A stretch of DNA of 64,000 nt from Pseudomonadota bacterium (GCA_023440825.1 JAEXRL010000028.1:62001-126000); one strand, 5' to 3'. Shown: positions 17,415-26,762, numbered from the stretch's first letter. Translations and numbers: made by a program. Notes: a model not told the origin generated them from the sequence alone.

Positions 17415-17960
17415 ATGCACCTGGATTCAGAATATTGGGTCGATGTTCAGGCGCAGGTGGCGGGCCCTGGAGTAGCGGCCGTTTCCTTGTCGGAACAACG
17501 TCATTTACGTAATGCTTTAGGGTGCTTTCCTACTGGGGTAGCAGTCATCACCACCACGGATGAAACTGGCAAGTTGTATGGGGTAACGGTCAGTTCATTT
17601 AACTCTGTATCGCTTAATCCTCCCATGGTGTTGTGGTCTCAGTTGTTATCCGCTCCTAGCCATCCTGTATTTCGTAAAGCGACCCATTTTGGGGTGAATG
17701 TGCTGGGTAATCATCAGCAGTTCCTCTCCGAACGTTTTTCACGCCCCTCAGAGGACAAGTTTTCTGGGCTGGATTACTTCCTGACGCCCGAGCAGGTACC
17801 TTTGCTCACTGGGGTGGCAGCGCACTTTGTCTGTCGTAACGAATTTAGTAATTTTGGTGGTGATCACACCGTGTTTTTTGGCTCAGTTGTGCGCTTCGGT
17901 TATTGCCAGGCTTCAGTGCCGCTGATATTTTCGCGTGGAGCGTATCTTACTCAAGCCTAG
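17415..17960 (+). CDS. flavin reductase (HpaC/DIM6-like) of a two-component monooxygenase
   Basis: 181 residues from ATG, with GGAGG six bases upstream. The domain begins LRNALGCFPTGVAVITT and continues GVTVSSFNSVSLNPPMVLWS, the standard flavin-reductase-like fold; it lacks the C-terminal iron-sulfur or NAD domains of larger reductases. It provides reduced FMN/FAD to a partner oxygenase. The luciferase-like monooxygenase gene 145 bases downstream is the obvious partner. Confidence 0.92.
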   Translation: MHLDSEYWVDVQAQVAGPGVAAVSLSEQRHLRNALGCFPTGVAVITTTDETGKLYGVTVSSFNSVSLNPPMVLWSQLLSAPSHPVFRKATHFGVNVLGNHQQFLSERFSRPSEDKFSGLDYFLTPEQVPLLTGVAAHFVCRNEFSNFGGDHTVFFGSVVRFGYCQASVPLIFSRGAYLTQA

Positions 17961-18104
17961 GCTTAGGTGAAAACGCTAGTGTATTTTCTATCTTTTTTTG
18001 CCTTATTATTGATCACTTGAACATTACGGTGGGCTTAAGAGTAAGCTGATCCAGGTTTGGATCTTGTGGGGAAAAATAAAAAGGCGTAAGCAGGAGACTA
18101 AAAA

Positions 18105-19199
18105 GTGAAGTTGGGAATGTTCATGATGCCTTTGCATCCACCAGGGCGCAATGTAACGGATACGCTGAAAGAAGATCGCGAAGCGATCATTCTGGCGGAC
18201 CAGTTGGGCTATTGCGAGGCTTTTGTAGGTGAGCACGTCACCGATGCCGCCGAGAGCGTGACATCGTCCATGATTTTTTTGTCCAGTCTGATTCACGATA
18301 CCAAGCAAATCAAACTAGGCACTGGCACGATTAATATGCCCAATGCGCATCCGGCGAATGTGGCTGCACAGGTTGCCATGCTCGACCACATGCTAGAGGG
18401 TCGGCTCATTATGGGCATTAGTCCAGGTGGGCTGATGTCTGATGCAGAGGTATTTGGCAATTTGGATGCCAACCGCAACGAGATGTTCTTGGAATGCATT
18501 AATACGGTACTGAAGATTTGGGAAAGCGAGCCGCCGTACGATATCCAGGGGAAATACTGGAATGTGTCGGTGGGTCGAACCATGATTCCGGAGATTGGCC
18601 AAGGGTATATCATGCGTCCGTATCAAAAGCCTTACCCGCAAATAGTTGGCACGGCCGTTGCACCTTTTTCTCAAGGTGTGGCTGAAATGGCTAAGCGAGG
18701 TTGGCAACCAATTTCTGCCAACTTTTTGTTGCCGCAGTGGGTTAAAACGCATTGGCCAAAATATGTAGAAGGCCGCGAAGCGGTGGGCGCTCAGGCCAGC
18801 ACGGATGAGTGGCGTATCGCAAAAAGCATCTTTGTTGCCGATGATGAAGCGACCGCGAAACGTTATGCGCATGAGGCATCCGGTCCCTACCATTTTTACT
18901 TTAAACAGTTAATCCGCAAGCTGGTGGGAGCAGGTGGGCGGGGTAACTTGTTTAAAGCAGATCAGTCCATGCCTGATTCAATGATTACGCCAGAATATGT
19001 GTGCAGCCAATTGGTGCTGGCGGGCACGGTTGATTCCGTGGTGGATCAGCTTTTGGCATTCCGCGAGCAGGTGGGTGACTTTGGTACCTTGTTGTACGCC
19101 TGCCATGACTGGGTCGATCCAGTGTTAGGCAAGCGCTCAATGCAATTGATGGCCGAGCAGGTCATGCCCCGAGTCAATGCAGCCATCGGCAAAGCGTAA
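18105..19199 (+). CDS. luciferase-like (LLM class) flavin-dependent monooxygenase
   Basis: 364 residues from GTG with CAGGAG eight bases upstream. Bacterial luciferase-like TIM barrel: MKLGMFMMPLHPPGR, YCEAFVGEH, KLGTGTINMPNAHPANVA and GRLIMGISPGG are typical of the limonene-monooxygenase/alkanesulfonate branch that uses reduced flavin from a separate reductase. The reductase is encoded just upstream. The substrate is not evident; a hydrolase downstream and an ABC importer suggest a soluble, imported compound. Confidence 0.92.
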   Translation: MKLGMFMMPLHPPGRNVTDTLKEDREAIILADQLGYCEAFVGEHVTDAAESVTSSMIFLSSLIHDTKQIKLGTGTINMPNAHPANVAAQVAMLDHMLEGRLIMGISPGGLMSDAEVFGNLDANRNEMFLECINTVLKIWESEPPYDIQGKYWNVSVGRTMIPEIGQGYIMRPYQKPYPQIVGTAVAPFSQGVAEMAKRGWQPISANFLLPQWVKTHWPKYVEGREAVGAQASTDEWRIAKSIFVADDEATAKRYAHEASGPYHFYFKQLIRKLVGAGGRGNLFKADQSMPDSMITPEYVCSQLVLAGTVDSVVDQLLAFREQVGDFGTLLYACHDWVDPVLGKRSMQLMAEQVMPRVNAAIGKA

Positions 19200-19235
19200 A
19201 TAATAAATACAATTTTTTTAAGCAATAGGAAAAGT

Positions 19236-20156
19236 ATGGAGACAGTGGGAGGAGGGGGGCAGGATCGGGTCAAGCGACCCGATCAACGGCTGCCATATAG
19301 TGCGATTGTTGATCGCCCTCGTCTGGATTTAGGTGCCGATGTGCGCCTTATCGTTTGGCCAGTCATTAATGTGGAGTACTGGTCAATTGAGCGGGCGATG
19401 GCAAGACAAGTGATCCCGCCACCAACGGGGGTCACGACCTTGCCTGATATTGCCAATTGGTCCTGGCATGAGTACGGCATGCGTATCGGATTTTGGCGTT
19501 TGTTGCGTGCTTTTTCCAAGCGGGGCATCGTTGGCACTTTATCAATCAATGGGCACGTCTGTGAGGCTTACCCACGTGTCGCTCAGGCTGCCATGCAAGC
19601 GGGCTGGGAGTTTATGGGGCACGGCGATATACAAATGCCGGTACATGCGGTGCCCGATCAAGCAGCCATGATTGCTCAGTCGCTAGCCAAAATACAGGCT
19701 TTTACGGGTAAGGATGTTCTCGGTTGGCTAGGGCCTGGTCTGACGCAAACCCATGAGACAGTGGATTTATTGCATGCGGCGGGTGTGCGTTATATCGCAG
19801 ATTGGGTACTGGACGATCAGCCTTGTACGCTAAATACCGAGCACGGCACGATGGTGGCCTTGCCTTATTCGGTTGAGTTAAACGACATCCCCATGATGGC
19901 TGTGCAACAGCATGAGTCTGAGGTTTTGTTTAAGCGTATACGGGATAGCTTTGATTGCCTGTGGGAAGAGGGCAAGGAGCAGGTGCGTGTGATGGCTATT
20001 CCAGTGCATCCATTTTTGTCGGGTGTGCCCCACCGTATTAAGTATCTGGAGCAGGCTCTGGATTATATACAAGGCCACGCCCACGTTGAATTTTGTACAG
20101 GTGCGCAAATTTATGAGCGTTTTCAGCGCTCGCAAGCAGTAGGAGCAAAATCATGA
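19236..20156 (+). CDS. polysaccharide-deacetylase-fold hydrolase, PuuE/allantoinase-like
   Basis: 306 residues. It has the NodB-homology TIM-like fold in the PuuE subgroup: LIVWPVINVEYWS near the N-terminus, GTLSINGHVCE, GWEFMGHGDIQMP, GWLGPGLTQTHETVDLL and the closing IPVHPFLSGVPHR. PuuE members hydrolyse cyclic amides such as allantoin rather than sugars. No signal peptide. Its stop overlaps the next gene (ATGA) so it is translationally coupled to the ABC permease. It likely acts on the compound imported by 20153-24717 or on the product of the monooxygenase. Confidence 0.85.
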   Translation: METVGGGGQDRVKRPDQRLPYSAIVDRPRLDLGADVRLIVWPVINVEYWSIERAMARQVIPPPTGVTTLPDIANWSWHEYGMRIGFWRLLRAFSKRGIVGTLSINGHVCEAYPRVAQAAMQAGWEFMGHGDIQMPVHAVPDQAAMIAQSLAKIQAFTGKDVLGWLGPGLTQTHETVDLLHAAGVRYIADWVLDDQPCTLNTEHGTMVALPYSVELNDIPMMAVQQHESEVLFKRIRDSFDCLWEEGKEQVRVMAIPVHPFLSGVPHRIKYLEQALDYIQGHAHVEFCTGAQIYERFQRSQAVGAKS

Positions 20157-21007
20157 TTGCTTACATCATGCAGACCGCCAACGCCTTATCGCTAGCGGCT
20201 TTGTTGTTCGTGGTGGCAAGTGGCTTTACCTTGATTTTCGGCCTTTTGCGGGTTGTGAATCTGGCACATGGCGCCTTGTATTTGCTCGGTGGTTATCTGG
20301 CCATGAGCGCCGCGCGGTATAGCGGGAGCTTCTTGCTTGGCGTACTGGCCGCGGTGATCACCATTGCGGTATTAGGTTTGGTGCTGGATAGGGCCTTACT
20401 GGAGCGGGTGAAAAACCAAGACTTGAAGCAAGTGTTATTAACGCTGGGTATTGCTTTGATTCTGAATGACCTGTGTCTGGTGATATGGGGCGGGGATGCT
20501 TTAACGGTGCCTGTGCCCCAAGTGTTGCGCGGGGCGGCGAATGTAGGCGGGGTGTTCTATCCCAAGTACAGAATGTTTGTGATTCTGACCGGACTACTGT
20601 GCTTTGTCTTGCTTTGGCTACTGTATAACCGCACCCGTTTAGGCGCATTAATTCGTGCCGGTGTGGATGACAAAGAAATGGTGCAGGCGATAGGCGTTAA
20701 GATCAGTCGCCTGTTTTTCCTTACCTTTATGCTGGGCTCAGGGCTGGCCGGCTTGGGTGGCGCTTTAGGCGGGGCGTTTCTGACCTTATACCCAGGCGCT
20801 GATTCTGAAATATTGGTGTTCAGTTTAGCCATTGTCATTATCGGTGGGCGAGGCAGTTTGGCCGGGGCGGCCATTGGTAGTTTGCTGGTCGGATTTCTGG
20901 CTACTTTTGGTCAGGTCTGGTTCCCCGAGTTGGCGTATTTCATTATTTTTGGTCCTATGGCGCTGCTGTTGGCATTCCGCCCGCTTGGACTGTTTGGTAG
21001 GGCGTGA
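20153..21007 (+). CDS. livH: branched-chain-type ABC transporter permease LivH (second cluster)
   Basis: 284 residues; SGFTLIFGLLRVVNLAHGA and VIIGGRGSLAGAAIGS are the LivH signatures. It overlaps the deacetylase-like gene by four bases and the next permease gene by one. Here the permeases precede the receptor gene, unlike the cluster at 1.6-6.2 kb. Confidence 0.93.
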   Translation: MIAYIMQTANALSLAALLFVVASGFTLIFGLLRVVNLAHGALYLLGGYLAMSAARYSGSFLLGVLAAVITIAVLGLVLDRALLERVKNQDLKQVLLTLGIALILNDLCLVIWGGDALTVPVPQVLRGAANVGGVFYPKYRMFVILTGLLCFVLLWLLYNRTRLGALIRAGVDDKEMVQAIGVKISRLFFLTFMLGSGLAGLGGALGGAFLTLYPGADSEILVFSLAIVIIGGRGSLAGAAIGSLLVGFLATFGQVWFPELAYFIIFGPMALLLAFRPLGLFGRA

Positions 21008-21918
21008 TGATGACTAAAGCTTTAAAAATATCACTGCTGGGTGTGTTAGCGCTGGCATTAGTCGTAGCGCCTCTGGGTTTGCAGCCTTATCCCAAGCTGT
21101 TGCTAACCGAAATATTGATCTTTGGCTTGTTTGCTGCCTCCATTGACTTGCTGGCAGGGGTAGCGGGCCGGACTTCGCTGGGGCACGGTGCCTTGTTTGG
21201 TACGGCCGCCTATGTGGTGGCTTGGTGCCAGTTGAGTATGGGCCTGGATCCTTGGGCTGCTGCATTATGTGGAGTGCTGGGGGCAGCCTTTCTAGCCTTG
21301 ATTTTTGGTTTGCTGGCAGTACGCACGGCAGGCGTGTACTTCTTGTTGCTGACGCTTGCTTTGGGCATGGTGGTCTGGGGGGTTGCCCATAGATGGGTAT
21401 CGGTGACCGGCGCCGAGAGTGGTTTGCGTGGCATCGTACGGCCCGAGTTCATACAGGGTAACGATGAGTTTTACTGGTTTGTTCTTGTGGTGGTCAGTAT
21501 TGCATTTATGCTGCTGCGAGCCTTGGTGCATTCGCAGTTTGGTTTGGCGCTACGGGCGATACGCGAGAGTCCGCAGCGCATGCGTACCTTGGGGTATAAC
21601 GTGCCCCTGACCTTGGCATTGGCCTTTCTGGTATCAGGAACGGCGGCGGGTGTGGCTGGGGTGCTGGGTGTGTTCCTAAATAGCTTTGTTAGTCCGAGTA
21701 GTGTGGCCTTGTCCCAATCGGTTAAGGGGCTGTTAATGGCGATTTTGGGGGGAATAGGCACTTTATGGGGCGGGTTCGTGGGAGCGGCAGTCATGATCGT
21801 GCTGGAAAACACGGTGAGCTTTTATACCGAGCGTTGGGCCATGGTGCTAGGAGCTTTATTTGTGCTCACTATGCTGTTCGCGCCTAATGGCCTGTTAGGG
21901 CTATGGCGCAAAAAATAA
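21007..21918 (+). CDS. livM: branched-chain-type ABC transporter permease LivM (second cluster)
   Basis: 303 residues from the ATG that overlaps the livH stop (TGATG); GTG one codon earlier and ATG one codon later are alternatives. LivM signatures include LLAGVAGRTSLGHGALFGTA, GVYFLLLTLALG and AIRESPQRMRTLGYN. About eight membrane segments. Partner of the preceding permease. Confidence 0.92.
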   Translation: MMTKALKISLLGVLALALVVAPLGLQPYPKLLLTEILIFGLFAASIDLLAGVAGRTSLGHGALFGTAAYVVAWCQLSMGLDPWAAALCGVLGAAFLALIFGLLAVRTAGVYFLLLTLALGMVVWGVAHRWVSVTGAESGLRGIVRPEFIQGNDEFYWFVLVVVSIAFMLLRALVHSQFGLALRAIRESPQRMRTLGYNVPLTLALAFLVSGTAAGVAGVLGVFLNSFVSPSSVALSQSVKGLLMAILGGIGTLWGGFVGAAVMIVLENTVSFYTERWAMVLGALFVLTMLFAPNGLLGLWRKK

Positions 21919-21981
21919 ACGGTAAACGAATACAGAGCCTGGCTGCGTACATGTCAGCAGGCTTTTAAACAGGAGACATCA

Positions 21982-23241
21982 ATGAATCGCAGAAAGTTTT
22001 TGATCCGTGGTACGCAGCTAAGTGCTGTCTTGGCTGTGCCTGGTTTTAGTCTGTCTGCCTTGGCAGCTAACGAACCTATCAAGATTGGTTTCATGGCACC
22101 ATTGACCGGCACTGCCGCCGCACCGGGCAGAGAATTGCTGGATGGTTGGAATTTGTTTTGGAAGCAGCATGGCGACACCTTGGCCGGGCGCCCCGTCCAG
22201 ATTTTTGTGGAGGATGATGCATCCAACCCGGACACGTCCTTGCAAAAGGCCCGTCGTTTGGTGCAGCAACAAGGTGTGCATTTATTAGTAGGAAACATTT
22301 TGGCCAATACCGGCTTGGCTGTAGCAGAACTGGCTAAAACCAGTGGAGTGCCTTATTTAATGCCAGCGGTCGCGGCAGACGAGCTTACGCAACGTAACCG
22401 TACGCGCAACGTTTTGCGTACCGGGGGGTTTTCTGCCAGTCAAATTACCCGTCCATTGGCCGACTGGGCCCTTAAAAAAGGCTATCGCAAAGTGGTCACT
22501 ATAGGTCAGGATTATGCCTTCGGTCATGAGCAAGTCGGTGGTTTCGCGCAGGTGTTTTCTGAAGGTGGCGGTACGGTAGCAGGGCAGTTTTGGCACCCAC
22601 TGGGCACAGCAGACTTGAGTCCTTATTTGGGGCAGATTCAGGCTTTACAGCCGGACGTTGTGTTCTCAGTGCAAACAGGAGCCGACTCGGCCCGCATGCT
22701 ACAGCAGTGGTACAACTTTGGCCTGAAGCAGCAAATTCCCTTAATCACTTCCCAGAACGTACCGGATCAGTCTGTAATCCGTAACCTAGAAGCGGATGAG
22801 TGCGTGGGGATTGTGTCCAGCTCGCACTTTGCCGAAGGTCTTGATAATCCTCAAACTCAAGCTTTTGTACAAAGCTATCAGCAAGCTTATCAGCGTTTGC
22901 CAGGTATTTTTGCCGCAGAAGGTTTTACAGGCGGCTTATGGCTGGCACACGCACTAGAAAAAATGGGTGGGGATGCCCAGAATGTCGACAAATTAATCGA
23001 TACCTTGATTCAAGAGGTAGTAGCAGGCAGTCCACTTGGGGAAAAACTGAGCTTGGATAGCTATGGCAATCCAATTTTTGATGTCTACATCCGTGAAGTG
23101 GTGAAAGATGATAACGGCGTACTGATCAATAAAGTACTGGAGACCTATCCGCAGGTTTCCCAGTTCTGGACGTATGACCCAGAAGAGTTTATGAAAGCAC
23201 CAGCTTACAGCCGGGACTATCAAGGCATTAAGAAATCCTGA
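21982..23241 (+). CDS. branched-chain-type ABC transporter substrate-binding protein (second cluster)
   Basis: 419 residues. The N-terminus MNRRKFLIRGTQLSAV followed by SLSALAAN is a Tat-type signal (RRxFL). The receptor body starts IKIGFMAPLTGTAAAPGRE and continues as a Peripla_BP_6 amide/amino-acid type receptor. CAGGAG precedes the ATG. It lies between the permease and ATPase genes, which start three bases after its stop. Ligand unknown; the PuuE-like and monooxygenase genes upstream suggest an amide or N-heterocycle. Confidence 0.92.
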   Translation: MNRRKFLIRGTQLSAVLAVPGFSLSALAANEPIKIGFMAPLTGTAAAPGRELLDGWNLFWKQHGDTLAGRPVQIFVEDDASNPDTSLQKARRLVQQQGVHLLVGNILANTGLAVAELAKTSGVPYLMPAVAADELTQRNRTRNVLRTGGFSASQITRPLADWALKKGYRKVVTIGQDYAFGHEQVGGFAQVFSEGGGTVAGQFWHPLGTADLSPYLGQIQALQPDVVFSVQTGADSARMLQQWYNFGLKQQIPLITSQNVPDQSVIRNLEADECVGIVSSSHFAEGLDNPQTQAFVQSYQQAYQRLPGIFAAEGFTGGLWLAHALEKMGGDAQNVDKLIDTLIQEVVAGSPLGEKLSLDSYGNPIFDVYIREVVKDDNGVLINKVLETYPQVSQFWTYDPEEFMKAPAYSRDYQGIKKS

Positions 23242-23243
23242 GG

Positions 23244-24014
23244 GTGGTTATTTTGGATAAACACAAGGTACTGGAGTTAAGTGGTGTAGGGCGAAACTTC
23301 GGTGGTTTGAAAGCCGTCGATAACGTTACCATGTCAGTTGATGGGGGTACGACTCATGTGATTATCGGCCCCAATGGGGCCGGTAAAACCACACTTTTTT
23401 CGCTGATCTCTGGCGAGCTGGAGTTAAGCTCGGGGCAGATCCGTCTGTTCGGTGAGGATGTCACGCGCGCCAGTGCCACACGGCGTGCGCGGCAGGGAAT
23501 GAGTCGTACCTATCAAATTACTGATGTTTTTACCGAACTTACCGTGGAGCAGAATTTATTGCTCGCAATACGTGGGCGTTCTGGTTCTCGTTTGAGCCTG
23601 TTTAAAAAAGATAGGCCGGACGAGTCCCTGAATGAACGGATCGCCAGACTGCTGGAAAAATGTGGCTTGTTAGACAGGCGTTTGACGCGTGTGGGTGATA
23701 TGTCGTATGGCGAGCAGCGTTTGCTTGAATTGGCGATTGCTCTGGCCAACGAACCACGGATACTGCTATTGGACGAGCCAGCGGCTGGTTTGTCCCCCGC
23801 CGAGCGTGGGCCCATGGCGGAAACGATACGTGGTTTATCGGGTGAGCTCACCATTCTATTAATTGAGCATGATATGGAGTTGGCCCTGTCTTTGGCTGAT
23901 CAAGTGACATGTTTATATTACGGTGCCTTACTTGCTACTGGCACGCCTGCACAAATTCGCGCCGATGCGAAGGTGCAAGAAGTCTATTTTGGTGGAGTGC
24001 TGGAACATGCTTGA
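23244..24014 (+). CDS. livG: ABC transporter ATP-binding protein LivG (second cluster)
   Basis: 256 residues. Walker A GPNGAGKTT, GMSRTYQITDVFTELTVEQN, signature MSYGEQRLLELAIALA and Walker B ILLLDEPAAGLSPAE are canonical, in contrast to the LivG at 4774. GTG 23244 is used; TTG 23253 three codons later is equally compatible with the GAGGGTGG upstream. Overlaps livF by eight bases. Confidence 0.92.
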   Translation: MVILDKHKVLELSGVGRNFGGLKAVDNVTMSVDGGTTHVIIGPNGAGKTTLFSLISGELELSSGQIRLFGEDVTRASATRRARQGMSRTYQITDVFTELTVEQNLLLAIRGRSGSRLSLFKKDRPDESLNERIARLLEKCGLLDRRLTRVGDMSYGEQRLLELAIALANEPRILLLDEPAAGLSPAERGPMAETIRGLSGELTILLIEHDMELALSLADQVTCLYYGALLATGTPAQIRADAKVQEVYFGGVLEHA

Positions 24015-24717
24015 AATTGAATCCGTTTCCAGTTCGTATGCGGATGCTCAGGTCCTGCGCGATGTGAGTATGTGTGTCCCGGAAGGAAAGATCGTGGCCT
24101 TGCTGGGGCGCAACGGAATGGGTAAGACCACCCTTATTCGTTCTGTGATGCAGGTACAGCCGCCTGGGGTAAGCGCCGGATCCATACGCTGGCGTGGCAC
24201 AGAGCTACGCGGCTTGAGTCCGGATCAGGTCGCTATGCTGGGTATAGGCTTGGTACCGCAAGGGCGCCGTGTGTTTCCTTCTTTGACCGTGCAGGAACAT
24301 ATGGAAATCGTACCCCATAGACAGGTCGAGTCCGGCCGTACGGCATGGACATTGAAGCGCGTCTATGAATTGTTCCCACGCCTGGAGGAGCGGCGTAAAA
24401 ACCGCGGAAATCAGTTATCCGGGGGCGAGCGTCAAATGCTTGCCATTGGCCGTGCGTTAATGCTTAATCCCAGTTTGATCCTCATGGATGAACCCACCGA
24501 GGGATTGGCTCCGGTGATGGTCCAGCACGTTGAACAAGCTGTTAACGCTTTAAAAAGCGAGGGCATCACCATATTGTTGGTGGAACAGAATCTACGCAGC
24601 GCGTTAAAGGTGGCTGATGATGTGTATATTCTGGAAACCGGGCATGTGGTGTATCAGTCCAGCGCCCAAGAGCTGGCTCAGGATGCCCAGGCCTTGCATC
24701 GTTACTTAGGGGTGTAG
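24007..24717 (+). CDS. livF: ABC transporter ATP-binding protein LivF (second cluster)
   Basis: 236 residues. The ATG lies inside the livG end, as in the first cluster; an upstream extension of the frame is not used because it lies within livG. Walker A GRNGMGKTT, LVPQGRRVFPSLTVQEH, signature LSGGERQMLAIGRAL and Walker B LILMDEPTEGLAP. Last gene of the rightward unit; a strong hairpin follows. Confidence 0.93.
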   Translation: MLEIESVSSSYADAQVLRDVSMCVPEGKIVALLGRNGMGKTTLIRSVMQVQPPGVSAGSIRWRGTELRGLSPDQVAMLGIGLVPQGRRVFPSLTVQEHMEIVPHRQVESGRTAWTLKRVYELFPRLEERRKNRGNQLSGGERQMLAIGRALMLNPSLILMDEPTEGLAPVMVQHVEQAVNALKSEGITILLVEQNLRSALKVADDVYILETGHVVYQSSAQELAQDAQALHRYLGV

Positions 24718-24727
24718 CCTATAGCAG

Positions 24728-24765
24728 GGCAACACACGCTGCGCTAAGGCTGAACGTGTGTTGCC
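24728..24765. terminator. hairpin between convergent livF and GntR genes
   Basis: An 11-bp perfect stem, GGCAACACACG / CGTGTGTTGCC, with a 16-base loop lies between the two stops. There is no clear T-run on either side, so it may be a weak terminator or an mRNA-end stabiliser. Confidence 0.5.
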
Positions 24766-24773
24766 GGGCTAGC

Positions 24774-25472
24774 CTAGGGGTTCAGTAAGGATTTTGGCAG
24801 GTTAATCAGAAAGTCAGTGAGTCCTCTGGCACCTTGTTCTAGACTGATGTGTTTCATCATCATTTCATGCGCCCTGGCCGGCTCTCTGTCTTGTATGGCC
24901 TGAAGTAGTTCTCCGTGCTGCTCTTGGGAGGACTGTAAACGGCCCAAGGCGCTAAAAGCATGCCGTAAATAACCACCTGTGCGTGCGCGCAGGCGTAATA
25001 TTTCTTGTCGTAGATAGGGGTTACGGCATCCACGGTAAAGTACGTCATGAAAGGCATGATTGGCTTCGCGCCAGCGATCAACCTCGTCGGCATCCACGAT
25101 GATTTGTGCTTGTGCATGGACTTGAGCGAGCTCTTCGCGCTCTTCATCTGTCATTCTCTCGCAGGCTAAACGAGCACAAACGCCTTCCATTTCTACCAGT
25201 AATTCCCAAAGTGCCAAAAGTTGTTGCACATCCATTTTGGCCACCACCATGCCGTGGCGGGGCTGACTAATCAGCATGCTTTGTGCTTCCAACTGCAGTA
25301 AGGCCTCACGTATGGGGGTGCGTGAGACGTCGAACTGACGAGCCAAAGCGGCCTCGTCTATGACGTCTCCGGGCAAGAGTATGCCAGCCCGTATGTCATC
25401 TTCAATGGCGGAACGTATGCGTTCGCTAGTTTTGATACTGGTATCGACTTGTGTGGTCTTTTTTTGGTTCAT
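24774..25472 (-). CDS. GntR-family regulator (FadR/FCD subfamily)
   Basis: 232 residues from the ATG before NQKKTTQV. The winged helix reads RIRSAIEDDIRAGILLPGD, DEAALARQFDVSRTPIREAL; the all-helical FCD domain follows with the metal-site pattern HAFHDVLYRGC and a late HGELLQAI. A longer frame upstream is judged non-coding. It is divergent from the sulfonate-type ABC genes and its upstream region holds repeated AT-rich operator-like elements, so it likely controls that transporter and itself. Confidence 0.92.
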   Translation of the reverse strand: MNQKKTTQVDTSIKTSERIRSAIEDDIRAGILLPGDVIDEAALARQFDVSRTPIREALLQLEAQSMLISQPRHGMVVAKMDVQQLLALWELLVEMEGVCARLACERMTDEEREELAQVHAQAQIIVDADEVDRWREANHAFHDVLYRGCRNPYLRQEILRLRARTGGYLRHAFSALGRLQSSQEQHGELLQAIQDREPARAHEMMMKHISLEQGARGLTDFLINLPKSLLNP

Positions 25473-25664
25473 ATAAATATATTTAAGCTGTGTTTTACCT
25501 TTCTCGGTATGCGTTTTTGAGTACAGCACAACCTTAAGAATGATGCCAGCTAAGTAAACCTGATTTTGCGGCAAATAGGTATCAGTTTCTGATCTATGCG
25601 TTAACCCCAATGGTCACAAAACTTATTTATAAATATATTTGTACCACTCGTGCGTATATTTATA
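25472..25664. promoter_or_regulatory. repeated operator-like elements between GntR gene and SsuA-like gene
   Basis: TATAAATATATTT occurs at 25472-25484 (over the GntR start) and identically at 25628-25640, with an inverted partial copy TATATTTATA at 25655-25664. The latter two flank a possible promoter (TATAAT at 25661-25666). The rest of the 384-base gap up to 25856 shows no gene. Confidence 0.45.
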
Positions 25665-25856
25665 ATCGGTTAAGGGTTGGTTGAGACATTTTACCTCATA
25701 TTTAGCTCGGGTACTGTGCAAGAGGGAAATCATGGGTGAGCGTAGCAAGGGTGCTGTCAGCGTGACGTCAAGTTCGGAAAGTCAGAGCCTGTGGCTTGTG
25801 TATCTGCCCTCGAAAAAAGTAGATAAATGAATACATTTCATCAGGAGACAACGAGT

Positions 25857-26762
25857 ATGTGGACGATATCAAAGGTGGCCCTGGGAGTGGCCCTGCTATC
25901 GATAATCAATGTTGCGCAAGCGCAATCGCTAGGACCAAGGCCCGCTCCGTTACCGGAAAAGCAGACCCTAGTCATAGGGAATGTGAAAGTGGGGCATTTG
26001 TCGTCGCTGGTTTTGGCGGCGGAGGACTTAAAACAGTGCAATGTGGATGTGCAAACTGCGGAGTTTGTACGCTATGCGGATGCTCGTACTGCCCTGCTGT
26101 CTGGCTCTGTTGATGTGGCCGGCATTGGGCCGGCTGACTTAGCCATCACCTTAGGGCAGGGCAGTGACCGTATTGTGGGCTTGATGGGAGTGGCCTCCTC
26201 ACCCAAATATTTAGTCGTGCGCAAAGGGGTGCAGATTAAGGACTGGTCTGACATTGAGGGTAAGCGCATTGGGATAGCTCCCGGTTCGGCCGTGTGGTTT
26301 CAATGGGCTGCTACCCTGACCGAAAAAAAGATTCCTTATACCTCCTTCACTGCGGTGAATATTCAAGGTGGGGGAACCGCCTTTGTGCAGGCGCTTGAAC
26401 GCGGTGATGTGGATGCTGTGGCTTTATGGGAGCCGTTCGAAACACAAGCGGTAAGCAGTGAAATTGGGTATTTCGCAGACTCCATGGATTACAGCACCTC
26501 AGAGGCGGTTGGGGCTGAGTTGGGGTTGCTGGCCGCCTCGCGTGAGGCATTACAGAATAAGCGGGATGCCCTGAAATGCTTTTTATGGTCGTACAAAACG
26601 GCAGAAGCCAAACTGGCCAACGATCCCGAGCTCTTTGCACAAACCTATAGCAAGTACACAGGGCTACCCATGGATGTGACGCGTGAGTCTGTCAAAGTGC
26701 TCAAGTTGGGGGGGAGTGCTGGATCTTGCGCAGCTAGAGCGCCAAGCCAAGTTGTTCCATGA
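25857..26762 (+). CDS. SsuA/TauA-type ABC substrate-binding protein, C-terminus frameshifted
   Basis: Starts at the ATG nine bases after AGGAG; the signal peptide MWTISKVALGVALLSIINV ends at AQAQ. The body matches the nitrate/sulfonate/bicarbonate receptor family (PF09084/NMT1-like): DARTALLSGSVDVAGIGPADLA, GKRIGIAPGSAVW, ALERGDVDAVALWEPFE. As written the protein ends at 301 residues after a G7 run at 26708-26714. Removing one G restores a further 45 or so residues (VLDLAQLERQAKLFHELG ...) to a stop at 26844, which overlaps the old permease frame. The shift is either a real mutation, a slippage site or a sequencing error. Confidence 0.85.
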   Translation: MWTISKVALGVALLSIINVAQAQSLGPRPAPLPEKQTLVIGNVKVGHLSSLVLAAEDLKQCNVDVQTAEFVRYADARTALLSGSVDVAGIGPADLAITLGQGSDRIVGLMGVASSPKYLVVRKGVQIKDWSDIEGKRIGIAPGSAVWFQWAATLTEKKIPYTSFTAVNIQGGGTAFVQALERGDVDAVALWEPFETQAVSSEIGYFADSMDYSTSEAVGAELGLLAASREALQNKRDALKCFLWSYKTAEAKLANDPELFAQTYSKYTGLPMDVTRESVKVLKLGGSAGSCAARAPSQVVP

